Shown: positions 45,419 to 54,019 of the stretch, in pieces
Numbering within the stretch: the stretch's first letter is position 1
Layout of the letters: the number at the start of each line of letters is the position of its first letter
DNA from: Glycomyces terrestris
GTDB taxonomy: Bacteria; Actinomycetota; Actinomycetes; Mycobacteriales; Micromonosporaceae
Reading direction: 5' to 3'
NCBI RefSeq assembly: GCF_003933745.1
Contig: NZ_RSEB01000004.1
Coordinates: 1-64,000 of the forward strand
Length of the DNA: 64,000 bases
Program-made: the position numbers and the translations under genes
The notes under the pieces: generated by a model
Seen by the model: the letters and a program-made list of their open reading frames with translations, nothing else
Told to the model about the DNA's origin: nothing
Databases searched by the model: none

Positions 45419-46435
45419 ATGTTCGGCACCGTCATCCACGCCCCCGGCGACATCCGCCTCGAAGAGCGGCCCGACGCCGCCCTCACCGCGCCCACCGACG
45501 CGGTCGTCCGCCTGGCCGCGACCTGCATCTGCGGGTCCGACCTGTGGCCCTACCGCGGCATCGAGTCCGTGGACGAACCGCGCCCGATGGGCCACGAGTA
45601 CGCCGGCGTCGTCGAGCAGGTCGGCGCGGACGTGCGCGACATCAAGGTCGGCGACTTCGTTGTCGGCTCCTTCGCGACCTCCGACAACACCTGCGAGATC
45701 TGCCGCGCCGGGTACCAGTCCCACTGCGTGCACCGCGAGTTCATGGGCACCGCGCAGGCCGAGCTGACGCGCGTCCCGCACGCCGACGGCACCCTCGTCG
45801 CCACGCCCGGGCAGCCCGACCCCGACCTCGTCCCGCACCTGCTGGCCGCCTCCGACGTCCTGGGCACCGGCTGGTACGCCGCCGACGCCGCCCAGGCCGG
45901 GCCCGGCAGGACGGTCGCGGTCGTCGGCGACGGCGCGGTCGGCCTCCTCGGCATCCTCTCCGCGAAGCAGATGGGCGCCGAGCGGATCATCGCCATGTCC
46001 CGCCACGCCGACCGCCAGAAGCTCGCGATCGAGTTCGGCGCCAGCGACATCGTCACCGAACGCGGGGAGGAGGGCGTCGCCCGCGTCAAGGAGCTCACCG
46101 GCGGCCTCGGCGCGCACTCCGTGATCGAGGCCGTCGGCACCCAGGAGTCGATGATGCAGGCGATCCGCTCCACCCGCGCCGGCGGGCACGTCGGCTACGT
46201 CGGCGTCGCCCACGGCGTCAGCCTCCCCGGCGAGGAGCTGTTCTTCTCCGGCACCCACCTCCACGGCGGCCCCGCCCCCGTCCGCAAGTACCTGCCGCAC
46301 CTCATCGACCTCATCTGGCGGCGCGAGATCGAGCCCGGCAAGGTCTTCGACCTCACGCTCCCGCTCGCCGAGGTCGCCGAGGGCTACAAGGCGATGGACG
46401 AGCGCCGCGCCGTCAAGGTCCTCCTCCAGCCCTAG
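45419..46435 (+). CDS. Zinc-dependent alcohol dehydrogenase (MDR family)
   Basis: The product is 338 residues. The catalytic zinc site is seen in TCICGSDLWPYRG and PMGHEYAGVVE. The structural zinc lobe is reduced (TCEICRAGYQSHC, three Cys). The nucleotide-binding fold is VAVVGDGAVGLLGILSAKQ. It should oxidise an alcohol or reduce an aldehyde with NAD(P). AGGGAGAGC precedes ATG 45419. It is controlled, by inference, from the palindrome at 45279-45307. The specific substrate is unknown. Confidence 0.92.
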   Translation: MFGTVIHAPGDIRLEERPDAALTAPTDAVVRLAATCICGSDLWPYRGIESVDEPRPMGHEYAGVVEQVGADVRDIKVGDFVVGSFATSDNTCEICRAGYQSHCVHREFMGTAQAELTRVPHADGTLVATPGQPDPDLVPHLLAASDVLGTGWYAADAAQAGPGRTVAVVGDGAVGLLGILSAKQMGAERIIAMSRHADRQKLAIEFGASDIVTERGEEGVARVKELTGGLGAHSVIEAVGTQESMMQAIRSTRAGGHVGYVGVAHGVSLPGEELFFSGTHLHGGPAPVRKYLPHLIDLIWRREIEPGKVFDLTLPLAEVAEGYKAMDERRAVKVLLQP

Positions 46436-46499
46436 CCGGACCCGAAGGGCCGCAAGGCGCGTCGCGACCACCGGCCCCGCGGGCCGCTTCGGCCCCGCC

Positions 46500-46530
46500 G
46501 CGCAGGCCGTCTCCAGTGGACGGCCTGCGC
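46500..46530. terminator. Bidirectional terminator
   Basis: GCGCAGGCCGTC (46500-46511) pairs with GACGGCCTGCGC (46519-46530) around TCCAGTG, between the convergent dehydrogenase and hydrolase genes. Confidence 0.8.
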
Positions 46531-46538
46531 CTCCGCGT

Positions 46539-47291
46539 CTAGAGCCCGTGGCGGTCCAGGAAGTCCAGGACCGCGCGGTGCCAGTCCTCGGGCCGCTCGG
46601 CCATGAAGACGTGCCCGGCCTCGATCCTGACGTGCTCGGCGCCCGGGATGGCCTCGGCGAGGGCCCGGTGGTTCGCCGGATCGACCAGCAGGTCCTCGCT
46701 CGCCTCGACCACGAGGGTCGGCACGGCGAGGCCCGCGAGGTCCGCGCCCGTGTCGACCCGCCCGACCAGCGCCGCCTGCGCGGCCGCGCCGCCGGGCACC
46801 GACGCGGCGATCTCCGCGACGGTCGCGGCGAACGCCGGGGCTGGCAGGGCGTTCGTGTACGCGGGGCTGAAGGCCGTGCCGAGCGTGAAGCGCGCGAAGG
46901 CGTCGCGGTCGCCCGCGGCCAGGAGCGCCGCCCACAGGTCGAGCGCGAGCCGCAGCCGGTTGTCGGGCCGCACGAGTCCGGCGGCGAGCACGAGGCCCGC
47001 GACCCGCTCCGGGTGGCGGGCGGCCGCCCGGACGGCGACCGCCGTGCCGAGCGAGTAGCCGATGAGCGTGAACCGCTCGGTGGCGGCCGCGGCCACGAGC
47101 GCGTCGGCGAGCGCGTCGAGTTCCAGGGGCGTGTCGTCGGCGGGGTAGTCGGAGCCGGTGACGGTGTGGCCCTCGGCGAGCAGCGGGATCAGGCTGCCGA
47201 AGTTCGCCTCGATCCCGCCGCCCGCACCGTGCGCGAGGACGATGCCGGGGCCGGAGCCGACGACCTTGGTGGTGAGTGAAATGTTCTCCAT
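46539..47291 (-). CDS. Alpha/beta hydrolase
   Basis: The product is 250 residues. The oxyanion region GIVLAHGAGGGIEANF, nucleophile elbow LIGYSLGTAVAV (Ser in GYSLG), acid region VVEASEDLLVDP and catalytic His in RIEAGHVFMAE give a complete triad. The substrate is unknown. Its promoter is a textbook MerR-type site (19-bp spacer) shared with the divergent MerR gene, so expression should respond to that regulator's ligand. The predicted 5' leader is about 13 nt. Confidence 0.92.
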   Translation of the reverse strand: MENISLTTKVVGSGPGIVLAHGAGGGIEANFGSLIPLLAEGHTVTGSDYPADDTPLELDALADALVAAAATERFTLIGYSLGTAVAVRAAARHPERVAGLVLAAGLVRPDNRLRLALDLWAALLAAGDRDAFARFTLGTAFSPAYTNALPAPAFAATVAEIAASVPGGAAAQAALVGRVDTGADLAGLAVPTLVVEASEDLLVDPANHRALAEAIPGAEHVRIEAGHVFMAERPEDWHRAVLDFLDRHGL

Positions 47292-47310
47292 GCCCGCGAC
47301 GTTATGGCTT

Positions 47311-47341
47311 CACATCGATGTGAAGGTCCAACGTTTGTGTC
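47311..47341 (-). promoter_or_regulatory. MerR-type promoter with perfect palindromic operator
   Basis: On the minus strand TTGGAC (47341-47336) and CATAAC (47316-47311) are separated by 19 bp, the over-long spacing that MerR proteins correct. The spacer holds the perfect 18-bp palindrome CTTCACATCGATGTGAAG (47318-47335). Confidence 0.8.
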
Positions 47342-47351
47342 GGAGGTCATG

Positions 47352-47726
47352 GTGCTGATCGGTGAGCTGTCGCGACGCACGGGCGTGAGCGCCCGCCTGC
47401 TGCGCTACTACGAGGAGCAGGAGCTGCTCGTGCCCGACCGCGACGCCAACGGCTACCGCACGTACGGCGACGACGCCCCGGCCGTCGTCGAGCGCATCCG
47501 CGAACTCCTCGACTCCGGGCTGTCCACCAAGGCGATCCGCGAGATCCTGCCGTGCTCGGTCGCGGACGGCATCCGCCACTGCGACCACTCCCGCGCCGTC
47601 CTCGGCGACGGCCTCTCCCGCCTCGAGGAGGAGATCGCCGCCCTCGAAGCGAAGCGCCGCCTCCTCGCCGGCCAGGTCGCCGCCGCGGCGAGCCGCCCCC
47701 GCGAAGCCGGACCCGGGCACGACTGA
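47352..47726 (+). CDS. MerR family transcriptional regulator
   Basis: The product is 124 residues. The MerR helix-turn-helix is LIGELSRRTGVSARLLRYYEE with the wing NGYRTYGDDAPAVVERIREL. A C-terminal coiled coil (GLSRLEEEIAALEAKRRLL) dimerises it. A short sensing region contains ILPCSVADGIRHCDHS, with two Cys and two His that might bind metal or sense oxidation. GTG 47352 sits 5 nt after GGAGG; ATG 47349 is an alternative. It is divergent from the hydrolase and should bind the palindrome at 47318-47335. Confidence 0.9.
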   Translation: MLIGELSRRTGVSARLLRYYEEQELLVPDRDANGYRTYGDDAPAVVERIRELLDSGLSTKAIREILPCSVADGIRHCDHSRAVLGDGLSRLEEEIAALEAKRRLLAGQVAAAASRPREAGPGHD

Positions 47727-47797
47727 ACCGCGCCCGGCCGAACGCCGGAAGCAGCGGACGCGGCCGCGACCCCCACCGGGCCCCGGCCGCGCCCCGC

Positions 47798-48370
47798 TCA
47801 GCCGTGCAGGGACGGCCGGTACACCAGCTCCTGGGTGCGGCCGTCCATCGTGCGGTGACCCACCAGGTCGAGATCGAAGTCCGCGGCGCCCGCGAACACC
47901 GGGAACGCCCCGGTCCTCCCGCTGATCACGGGGAACACCGTGACCTGCACGAAGTCCACGAGCCCGGCCGCCAGCAGCGACCGGTTCAGCGACAGGCTCC
48001 CGTGCGAGCGCAGCGGCACCGCCGACTCCTCCTTCAGCCGGGCCACGACCTCGACGGCGTCGCCAGCGGCGACCGTCGCGTCCGGCCAGCCGAGGGTCTC
48101 GGTCAGCGAGTTCGACACCACGGTCGTCGGCGTGCCCCGCATCCGCGAGTTCACCGGGTCGAGGTCGCGGATCGGCCCCAGCAGCTTCGCGAACAACCGG
48201 AACGTGTTCGCCCCCAGCACCATCCGCTGCTCCTCCCGGTTCACCTCCAGCCGCCGGTCCAGGAACTCCGGACCCTGCTTGCCCCAGTAGCCGCCCCAGT
48301 CCCCGTCCGGCCCGTACGAGCCGAAGCCGTCGAGGGTGGCGAAGACGTCCCAGGTGTAGGTCGCGGTCAT
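47798..48370 (-). CDS. Dihydrofolate reductase family protein (RibD C-terminal-like)
   Basis: The product is 190 residues. YTWDVFATLDGFGSYGPDGDWGGYW, RMVLGANTFRLF and VPLRSHGSLSLNRSLLAAGL fit the DHFR-like/RibD-C family common in actinomycetes. The function of these small reductases is mostly unknown. ATG 48370 is chosen over GTG 48457 and ATG 48376 because GGAG lies about 8 nt upstream and the domain starts there. It is divergent from the carboxylesterase gene. Confidence 0.88.
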   Translation of the reverse strand: MTATYTWDVFATLDGFGSYGPDGDWGGYWGKQGPEFLDRRLEVNREEQRMVLGANTFRLFAKLLGPIRDLDPVNSRMRGTPTTVVSNSLTETLGWPDATVAAGDAVEVVARLKEESAVPLRSHGSLSLNRSLLAAGLVDFVQVTVFPVISGRTGAFPVFAGAADFDLDLVGHRTMDGRTQELVYRPSLHG

Positions 48371-48528
48371 GTGCATGCTCCAAGCGGGCGGTGGTCGGTT
48401 CGCACATGCAGACGAGACCCGGCCCCGAAACTCATCGCACGCACCGCGAACCGGCACGCGGCGGCCCCGGCGCCGGTACCCTACTGGGCACCGTCCCGGC
48501 CGCGGCCGGGCACACCTGGAGGTCGATC

Positions 48529-50031
48529 ATGGGGGAGCCGGCCGAGCGCTACGCGGAGGTCAAGACGCGGGCCGGGCTGCTGCGCGGGCGCTGGCGGGGC
48601 GAGCCGGGCGCGCCCGGCGCCAGCGCGGCCTTCCTCGGCATCCCCTTCGCCGAACCGCCCGTCGGCGAGCGCCGCTACGCCCCGCCGGTGCCGAAGGCCC
48701 CCTGGGACGGCGTGCGCGACGCGCTCGAACGCGGCGCCACGCCCTACCGCAAGGGCGGCACGCCCGCGCTCATCCCCGAGGCCGCCGTCCCCGGCGACTC
48801 GACCCTGAACATCGACGTCTTCACCCCCGACCCCGGCCCGGACGCACGCCTGCCGGTCCTGGTGTGGATCCACGGCGGCGGCTTCACCGCCGGGTCGCCG
48901 GCCTGCCCGTGGTACGACGGGGACGCGTTCTGCCGCGACGGCGTCGTCACCGCGAACCTCTCCTACCGGCTCGGCTTCGACGGTTTCGGCTGGATCGACG
49001 GCGCCCCCGCCAACCGCGGCGCCCTCGACTGGCTCGCGGCCCTGACCTGGGTGCAGGACAACATCGCCGCGTTCGGCGGCGACCCCGCCCGCGTCACCGT
49101 CGCCGGCCAGTCCGCCGGCGGCGCCGCCGTCCTCGCCCTGCTCGCCATGCCCCGCGCCAACGGCCTGTTCTCGCGCGCCTGGGCGCTCTCGCCCGCGCCC
49201 GCGTACGGCTCCATGGCCCGCGCCGAGGCGTTCGCGCGGCGCATCACCGACCAGGTCGGCGTCCCGCCCACCCGCGAGGCGCTGCTGGCCGTCCCCGAGT
49301 CGAAGCTGCTGAAGATCCAGCGCAAGGAGGTCGGCCGCCACTCCGGGAACGTCGCCGCCGCCGTCACCGCCGCGCTCGCCGAGGGCCTGCCGTACGGGCC
49401 GCTCGTCGACGGGGACCTCCTCCCGCGGCCGGTGCCCGAGATGATCGCCGCCGGACGCGGGGCGGCCGTCCCGCTCGTGGTCGGCACCTGCGACGACGAG
49501 CTCGCCCCCGCGCTCAAGGACGCGCACCGGCTCCTGCGCTACCTCCCGCCCTGGCTCGTGCTCGGCCGGATCGGCCTCACCGGGAGGACCCGCCGCGCCT
49601 GGCTGGCCGCCAACCGGGACGCGCGCCGCCGCGGCACCAAGGCCGTCCTCGCCCGGTACGCCACCGACCGGGCCTTCCGCGCCGGCGTGCCCGCGCTCCT
49701 CGCCGCCCGCGACCGCGGCGGCGCGACCGGCACCTGGCTGTACCGGTTCGCTTGGCGCTCACCGGTGTACGACGCGGCGATCCACTGCCTCGACGTGCCG
49801 TTCTTCTTCGACCACCTCGCCGCCGCCAGCGTCGCCCGCATCGCGGGGGACGCCCCGCCGCAACCGCTCGCCGCCGAAATCCACGGCGCCGCGACCCGCT
49901 TCGCCCGCACCGGCGACCCCGGCTGGACCCCGGCGACGCCTGCGTCCCCGGCCGCCCGCGTCTTCGACACCCCCTCGACCACCGACCCGGACGGCTACGC
50001 GAGCGCCCGAATCCTCACGCCGTCCGCGTAG
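48529..50031 (+). CDS. Type-B carboxylesterase
   Basis: The product is 500 residues with no signal peptide. LGIPFAEPPVGERRYAPP, oxyanion hole WIHGGGFTAGSP and nucleophile elbow VTVAGQSAGGAAVLALLAM (GQSAGG) define the type-B family, and SPVYDAAIHCLDVPFFFD holds the catalytic His region. It hydrolyses carboxylic esters. GGAGGT precedes ATG 48529. It stands alone between divergent and convergent neighbours, so the physiological substrate is unknown. Confidence 0.93.
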   Translation: MGEPAERYAEVKTRAGLLRGRWRGEPGAPGASAAFLGIPFAEPPVGERRYAPPVPKAPWDGVRDALERGATPYRKGGTPALIPEAAVPGDSTLNIDVFTPDPGPDARLPVLVWIHGGGFTAGSPACPWYDGDAFCRDGVVTANLSYRLGFDGFGWIDGAPANRGALDWLAALTWVQDNIAAFGGDPARVTVAGQSAGGAAVLALLAMPRANGLFSRAWALSPAPAYGSMARAEAFARRITDQVGVPPTREALLAVPESKLLKIQRKEVGRHSGNVAAAVTAALAEGLPYGPLVDGDLLPRPVPEMIAAGRGAAVPLVVGTCDDELAPALKDAHRLLRYLPPWLVLGRIGLTGRTRRAWLAANRDARRRGTKAVLARYATDRAFRAGVPALLAARDRGGATGTWLYRFAWRSPVYDAAIHCLDVPFFFDHLAAASVARIAGDAPPQPLAAEIHGAATRFARTGDPGWTPATPASPAARVFDTPSTTDPDGYASARILTPSA

Positions 50032-50119
50032 CCCGCCCGGCTCCGGGCCGTCGGCGACGGCCCGGGGCAGCTCGCGGCCGCGGAGATCGCACCGGTCCTC
50101 GCCGCCTGGTCCGTCCGCC

Positions 50120-50581
50120 TCACCGACCCAGGTGCGCGCGGATGCCCGCGACCACGAGCTCATGATCGTCCATCGAGGACAATCCCGAGACGGTGACGGC
50201 CGCGACGACACCGATGCCGCGGACGCGGACCGGGAACGACCCGCCCGTCACCGCGTAGTCGGCCGCGTCGAGCCACCCCGTGGCCGCGGCGTCGACGCCC
50301 TTGGCCTGATGCCGCTCCTTGGCGAGCGCGCTGCTCGACTCGAGCCGCAGCACCACCGCGGACTTGCGGGCGATCCACGACTCCTGGTCCGGTGTGCTCC
50401 CGGGCAGGGCCGCGCGGAACAGGATCAGGCCGGGACGGCGGATGTCGATGCCGACCGGGTGCCCCGCCTCGGAGGCCATGGCGGCGAGCCGCGAGCCGAG
50501 CCGCCACGCGTCCGCGTGGTCGAAGGCGTCGAAGACGAGGTCCCGCTCCTGCTGCTCCAGCACGCTGATGATGTCGGTCAT
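50120..50581 (-). CDS. UPF0303 / HbpS-GlcG-like (heme-degrading domain) protein
   Basis: The product is 153 residues. ERDLVFDAFDHADAWRLGSRLA, PVGIDIRRPGLILFRAALPG and a final segment GSFPVRVRGIGVVAAVTVSG with HELVVAGIR match the DUF336-type fold of UPF0303 proteins. Some relatives bind or degrade heme, others are of unknown role. GAAGGGA precedes ATG 50581; the frame runs to 50722 without support. It is monocistronic and converges on the esterase. Confidence 0.85.
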   Translation of the reverse strand: MTDIISVLEQQERDLVFDAFDHADAWRLGSRLAAMASEAGHPVGIDIRRPGLILFRAALPGSTPDQESWIARKSAVVLRLESSSALAKERHQAKGVDAAATGWLDAADYAVTGGSFPVRVRGIGVVAAVTVSGLSSMDDHELVVAGIRAHLGR

Positions 50582-50724
50582 GAACGGTCCCTTCAGGTTC
50601 GCTGATCGGCGCGCGGGCTCGGACGCCCGGCGGCCGGGGCCCGGGGGCCCCGTCGAGTGTAGGAACGCCGGCCCGCCTCCCGCCCCAGCACCTCCCGGTC
50701 CGAGCCCTGTGGCGCACGTCATGG

Positions 50725-50757
50725 TTGACCTTGACCCGAGGTCAAGGTGGAAGGTTC
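50725..50757 (+). promoter_or_regulatory. MerR-type operator and promoter before the serine hydrolase
   Basis: CCTTGACC-CGA-GGTCAAGG (50729-50747) is a perfect 8-3-8 inverted repeat starting inside a -35 box TTGACC (50725-50730). A weak -10 (GAAGGT or AAGGTT) follows at about 19-20 bp. The MerR gene at 51937 is the likely activator. Confidence 0.6.
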
Positions 50758-50801
50758 ACGCGTCGGCAGGACGCCGACGGAACCAGAAGGAGCGAACCGC
50801 C

Positions 50802-51875
50802 ATGGACGCCAAGCACCTCCAGCAGACCATCGAGTCGATCATCGACTCCGGCATCATCGGGGTCACCGCCCGCGTCACCGACGCGCACGGCGAGTGGACC
50901 GGCAGCGCCGGCGCCGCCGCCCTCGGCGCCGACGCGAAGCCGCCGGTCGACGGCCACATCCGGATCGGCAGCAACACCAAGACCTTCACCGCGACGATGG
51001 TGCTCCAGCTCGTCGCCGAAGGCCGGCTCGGCCTCGACGACCCGGTCGCCGCGCACCTGCCCGAGTTCGGCGTCGACGCGCGGATCACCGTGCGCATGCT
51101 GCTCCAGCAGACCAGCGGCCTGTTCAACTTCACCGGCGAGGTCTACGAGGACGGCTCGATCGTGCTCGGCGTGCCCGTCCCGTACGGTCCCGGCGGGGAG
51201 GCATGGCTGGACGACCGGTTCAAGTCCTACCGGCCGCAGGAGCTGGCCGAGCTCGCGCTCGCCAGGCCCCCGCGCTTCGCGCCCGGTGAGGGCTGGAGCT
51301 ACTCGAACACGAACTACGTCCTCGCCCGCCTGCTCATCGAGCGGGTCACCGGCCGCAGCGTCCAAGCGGAGCTGGAGCGCCTCGTCCTCGCCCCGCTCGG
51401 CATGGCGCACACCGTCGTCCCGACCGACGCGGAGATCGCCGAGCCCCACGCCCGCGCGTACTACCGGAACGGGGAGGACACGGTCGACGTCACCCGCCAG
51501 AACCCCTCCTGGGTCTCCGCCGGCGGCGACATGATCTCCACGACCGCGGACCTCCGCACGTTCATCGCCGCGCTCACCGGCGGCGACCTCCTCCCGGCCG
51601 AGCTGCGCGAGGAGATGTTCACCCCGCGCCCCACCGGCATCCCCGGCATGGACTACGGACTCGGCGTGTTCGTGCTGACCACCGCCGACGGCGCCACCGT
51701 CATCTCCCACAACGGCGCCTCGGTCGGCCACGCGGCCCTCATGTACGCCGCCCCCGACGGGTCCAAGACCCTGACCGCGGCCTTGAACTGCGTCGACGAC
51801 GCGAACCTCACCGTGGCCGCGGCCTTCAAAGGCGCGCAGCAGCGCCTGCTCGAGACCGTCTTCGGCGCCGCCTAG
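50802..51875 (+). CDS. Serine hydrolase, class C beta-lactamase / D-alanyl-D-alanine carboxypeptidase fold
   Basis: The product is 357 residues. The SxxK motif is in IGSNTKTFTATMVLQ, the YxN motif in GWSYSNTNYVLARLL and the third-motif equivalent HNG in ISHNGASVGHAALM. No signal peptide is seen, so it is probably an intracellular esterase or peptidase and not a true beta-lactamase. AGAAGGAG precedes ATG 50802. A MerR-type operator upstream and a MerR gene downstream suggest ligand-induced expression. Confidence 0.92.
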   Translation: MDAKHLQQTIESIIDSGIIGVTARVTDAHGEWTGSAGAAALGADAKPPVDGHIRIGSNTKTFTATMVLQLVAEGRLGLDDPVAAHLPEFGVDARITVRMLLQQTSGLFNFTGEVYEDGSIVLGVPVPYGPGGEAWLDDRFKSYRPQELAELALARPPRFAPGEGWSYSNTNYVLARLLIERVTGRSVQAELERLVLAPLGMAHTVVPTDAEIAEPHARAYYRNGEDTVDVTRQNPSWVSAGGDMISTTADLRTFIAALTGGDLLPAELREEMFTPRPTGIPGMDYGLGVFVLTTADGATVISHNGASVGHAALMYAAPDGSKTLTAALNCVDDANLTVAAAFKGAQQRLLETVFGAA

Positions 51876-51881
51876 CCCGCC

Positions 51882-51912
51882 GCCGCGCCGGGCCGACCGG
51901 GCCCGGCGCGGC
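51882..51912 (+). terminator. Terminator after the serine hydrolase
   Basis: GCCGCGCCGGGCC (51882-51894) pairs with GGCCCGGCGCGGC (51900-51912) around GACCG, 7 bp after the stop and before the MerR gene. Confidence 0.75.
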
Positions 51913-51936
51913 CGACGCCCAGGCAGGATGGATCCC

Positions 51937-52722
51937 ATGCGCAACGGAGTCACGATCGGCCAGGCGGCCGCGTTCGCCGGCGTCACGATCAAGACGGTCC
52001 GCCACTACCACAAGCTCGGCCTGGTCGCCGAGCCCGAGCGCGACGCCTCCGGCTACCGCCGGTACGGCTCCGGCGACCTGCTCCGCCTGGTCCGCGTCCG
52101 CAGCCTCGCCGCCGCCGGCGTGCCCCTCGCCGAGATCGGCCCCCTCCTCGACGCCGACCCCGCGCTCCTCAAGACCGCCCTGACCGGCGTCGAGCAGCGG
52201 CTCGACGAGCAGATCGCCGAACTCACCGCCCGCCGCGCCATGCTGCACCGCCTCGCCGACGGCGACCGCGCCCTCCTCCCGGACCGCGCCGCCGCGATGC
52301 TCGACCGGATGCGCGACCTCGGCTACACCCCGGCGGAGGTCGAATCCACCAGGGACGGATGGGTGCTCGCGCGCGCCCTCGTCCCCGACGGCTTCGACGA
52401 CTACCTCGACCAGTTCGAGCACGCCCTCGAAGACCCGAGCCTCCTCGAACTCGCCCGGCGCGTCGCCGAAGCCGCGACCTGGGACCCCCACGACCCGCGC
52501 ATCGACCGGCTCGCCGCCGACGCCGCCGACCGCTACCTCGCCGACCCCGCGCTGCTCAAGACCGTCACCGGCATGCAGGCCCGCACCGACACCGCCGTCC
52601 GCTACTCGCTCATCGCCCGCCACGGCGACGAGCCGACCCCGGCCATGGCGCGCCTGTCCGCCCTCTTCGAAGCCCGCCTCCGCGCCGCCGGCGTCCGCAT
52701 CCCCGACCCCGGCCTGCGCTGA
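51937..52722 (+). CDS. MerR family transcriptional regulator with large C-terminal domain
   Basis: The product is about 261 residues. The MerR head is TIGQAAAFAGVTIKTVRHYHK with YRRYGSGDLLRLVRVRSLAAAGVPL. A coiled coil (VEQRLDEQIAELTARRAML) leads to a 150-residue helical domain of the TipAS/drug-sensing kind, probably a ligand trap. ATG 51937 has AGGATGG upstream; ATG 51928 in the same frame is possible. It follows the serine hydrolase gene and likely acts on the operator at 50729-50747. Confidence 0.9.
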   Translation: MRNGVTIGQAAAFAGVTIKTVRHYHKLGLVAEPERDASGYRRYGSGDLLRLVRVRSLAAAGVPLAEIGPLLDADPALLKTALTGVEQRLDEQIAELTARRAMLHRLADGDRALLPDRAAAMLDRMRDLGYTPAEVESTRDGWVLARALVPDGFDDYLDQFEHALEDPSLLELARRVAEAATWDPHDPRIDRLAADAADRYLADPALLKTVTGMQARTDTAVRYSLIARHGDEPTPAMARLSALFEARLRAAGVRIPDPGLR

Positions 52723-53598
52723 TCACGCCAGGATCCGCGCCAGCGCCGCCTCGGCGGCGGGCATCCACGTCGGCTTCCCGCCGACCCGGCCCTGCTCGCC
52801 CGCGATCCCGATCTCCAGCAGCGCCACCGTCTTCGCCAGCGCCCGCCCCCTGGCGCGCCGCACCACCGGCTCGTCGGCCCCGTACGCGTCGAGGCACGCC
52901 TCGGCCGCGCCGTCCGGCAGCAAGATCCACGCCGCCGCCAGATCGACCGCCGGATCGCCCACGAACAGATCCCCGAAGTCGACCACGCCCGCCAGCCCGC
53001 CGGCCTCCACGACCACGTTCGCCGGGTGCAGGTCCCCGTGCAGCCACACCCCGGGCCCCTCGTGATCGGGCGCCGCGAGCGCGTCCTTCCACACCGTGCG
53101 GGCGCGCTCGCCGTCCACTTGAGGCAGCCGCCCGAGCGCCTCCTCCAGGTGCGCGCTCATCGCCGCCAGCGGCGCACCGCGACCGTCGTTCGCGGGATGC
53201 CCCGCCGGTCCCTCCACGTGCAGTGCGCGCAGGAACGACGCCAGCGCCACCCCCGCCGCCGGATCGGCGACCGGCTCGACGTCCGCCGGAGTGCCGTGCA
53301 CCCACGTCGTCACCAGCCACGTGCGCGGAAACCGCTCGGACGGCCCGCTCAACCGCACGGGCACCGGCACCGGCAGCGGCAACCGCGACGCCAGCTCCGG
53401 CACCAGCCGGTACTCCCGCTCCAGCAGCGCAGGCGCCCGCTCCGACCGCGGCAGCCGCACCGCCAGATCGGCCCCGAGCCGCCACATCTGGTTGTCCCAG
53501 CCGCCGTCCACGGCCTTGAGCTCGAGCCCCGCCAAGTCCGGATGCCGCTCCTGGAGCAGTTCCCGCAGCTCCCGCTCGCCCATCACCGAATCGCTCAC
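52723..53598 (-). CDS. Aminoglycoside phosphotransferase (APH) family kinase
   Basis: The product is 291 residues. The Brenner motif VWLHGDLHPANVVVE and the metal motif GVVDFGDLFVGDPAVDLA are intact, with the N-lobe Gly-rich region GGWDNQMWRLGADLAVRLPR. The class phosphorylates antibiotics or small metabolites; the particular target is unknown and resistance should not be assumed. GTG 53598 is preceded by GAGGG. It converges directly on the MerR gene (stop codons adjacent). Confidence 0.9.
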   Translation of the reverse strand: MSDSVMGERELRELLQERHPDLAGLELKAVDGGWDNQMWRLGADLAVRLPRSERAPALLEREYRLVPELASRLPLPVPVPVRLSGPSERFPRTWLVTTWVHGTPADVEPVADPAAGVALASFLRALHVEGPAGHPANDGRGAPLAAMSAHLEEALGRLPQVDGERARTVWKDALAAPDHEGPGVWLHGDLHPANVVVEAGGLAGVVDFGDLFVGDPAVDLAAAWILLPDGAAEACLDAYGADEPVVRRARGRALAKTVALLEIGIAGEQGRVGGKPTWMPAAEAALARILA

Positions 53599-54019
53599 CG
53601 TGCACCCTCTCGCCGCGGAGGTGCCACTCTACAACCCCCGGCTCCGCAGTAGCGGTGGCGAGGATGAAGGGGCGCAGAGGCATCGGCGTCTCCGATCGAC
53701 TGGGTCTGCCCCAGATTCGCTCAACCGAAGTGGGAGGGGTTCCGGGTCGCCTCGCAGCCGGGAACAGGCGATCAGGCGAGAATACCCGCAACCGCAACCA
53801 AAGATCACCTTGCGGGACATCGTTTACCCAAGACCAGGACCTGTGACTGAATCACGACATCGACTGCACAGCACCAAACTCAGTCAGGTTGAAACAGCCT
53901 CACTGAACGGCTGAAACCGAACCGCATTCCGAACCGCCGTTTCTGCCTTGAGAGGCTTGCTGATCATATCTGAATATAACTGGTCACAGCTTGGGCAGAA
54001 GACCGCCACCGGGGGATCA
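53599..54019. other. Intergenic gap, left border of the low-GC island
   Basis: I see no gene, terminator or repeat here. From about 53,690 the composition shifts from very GC-rich to roughly balanced, marking the left edge of the island that holds the NLR gene pair. The first 100 bp are the upstream region of the APH-family gene. No direct repeat or integrase remnant is visible. Confidence 0.4.

Noticed and set aside
50802-51875. True secreted beta-lactamase
   Set aside because: The class C-type motifs are present but there is no signal peptide, and the third motif is HNG instead of KTG.
52723-53598. Aminoglycoside resistance gene
   Set aside because: Only the generic APH kinase fold is visible. 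Such kinases act on many metabolites, so resistance cannot be claimed.
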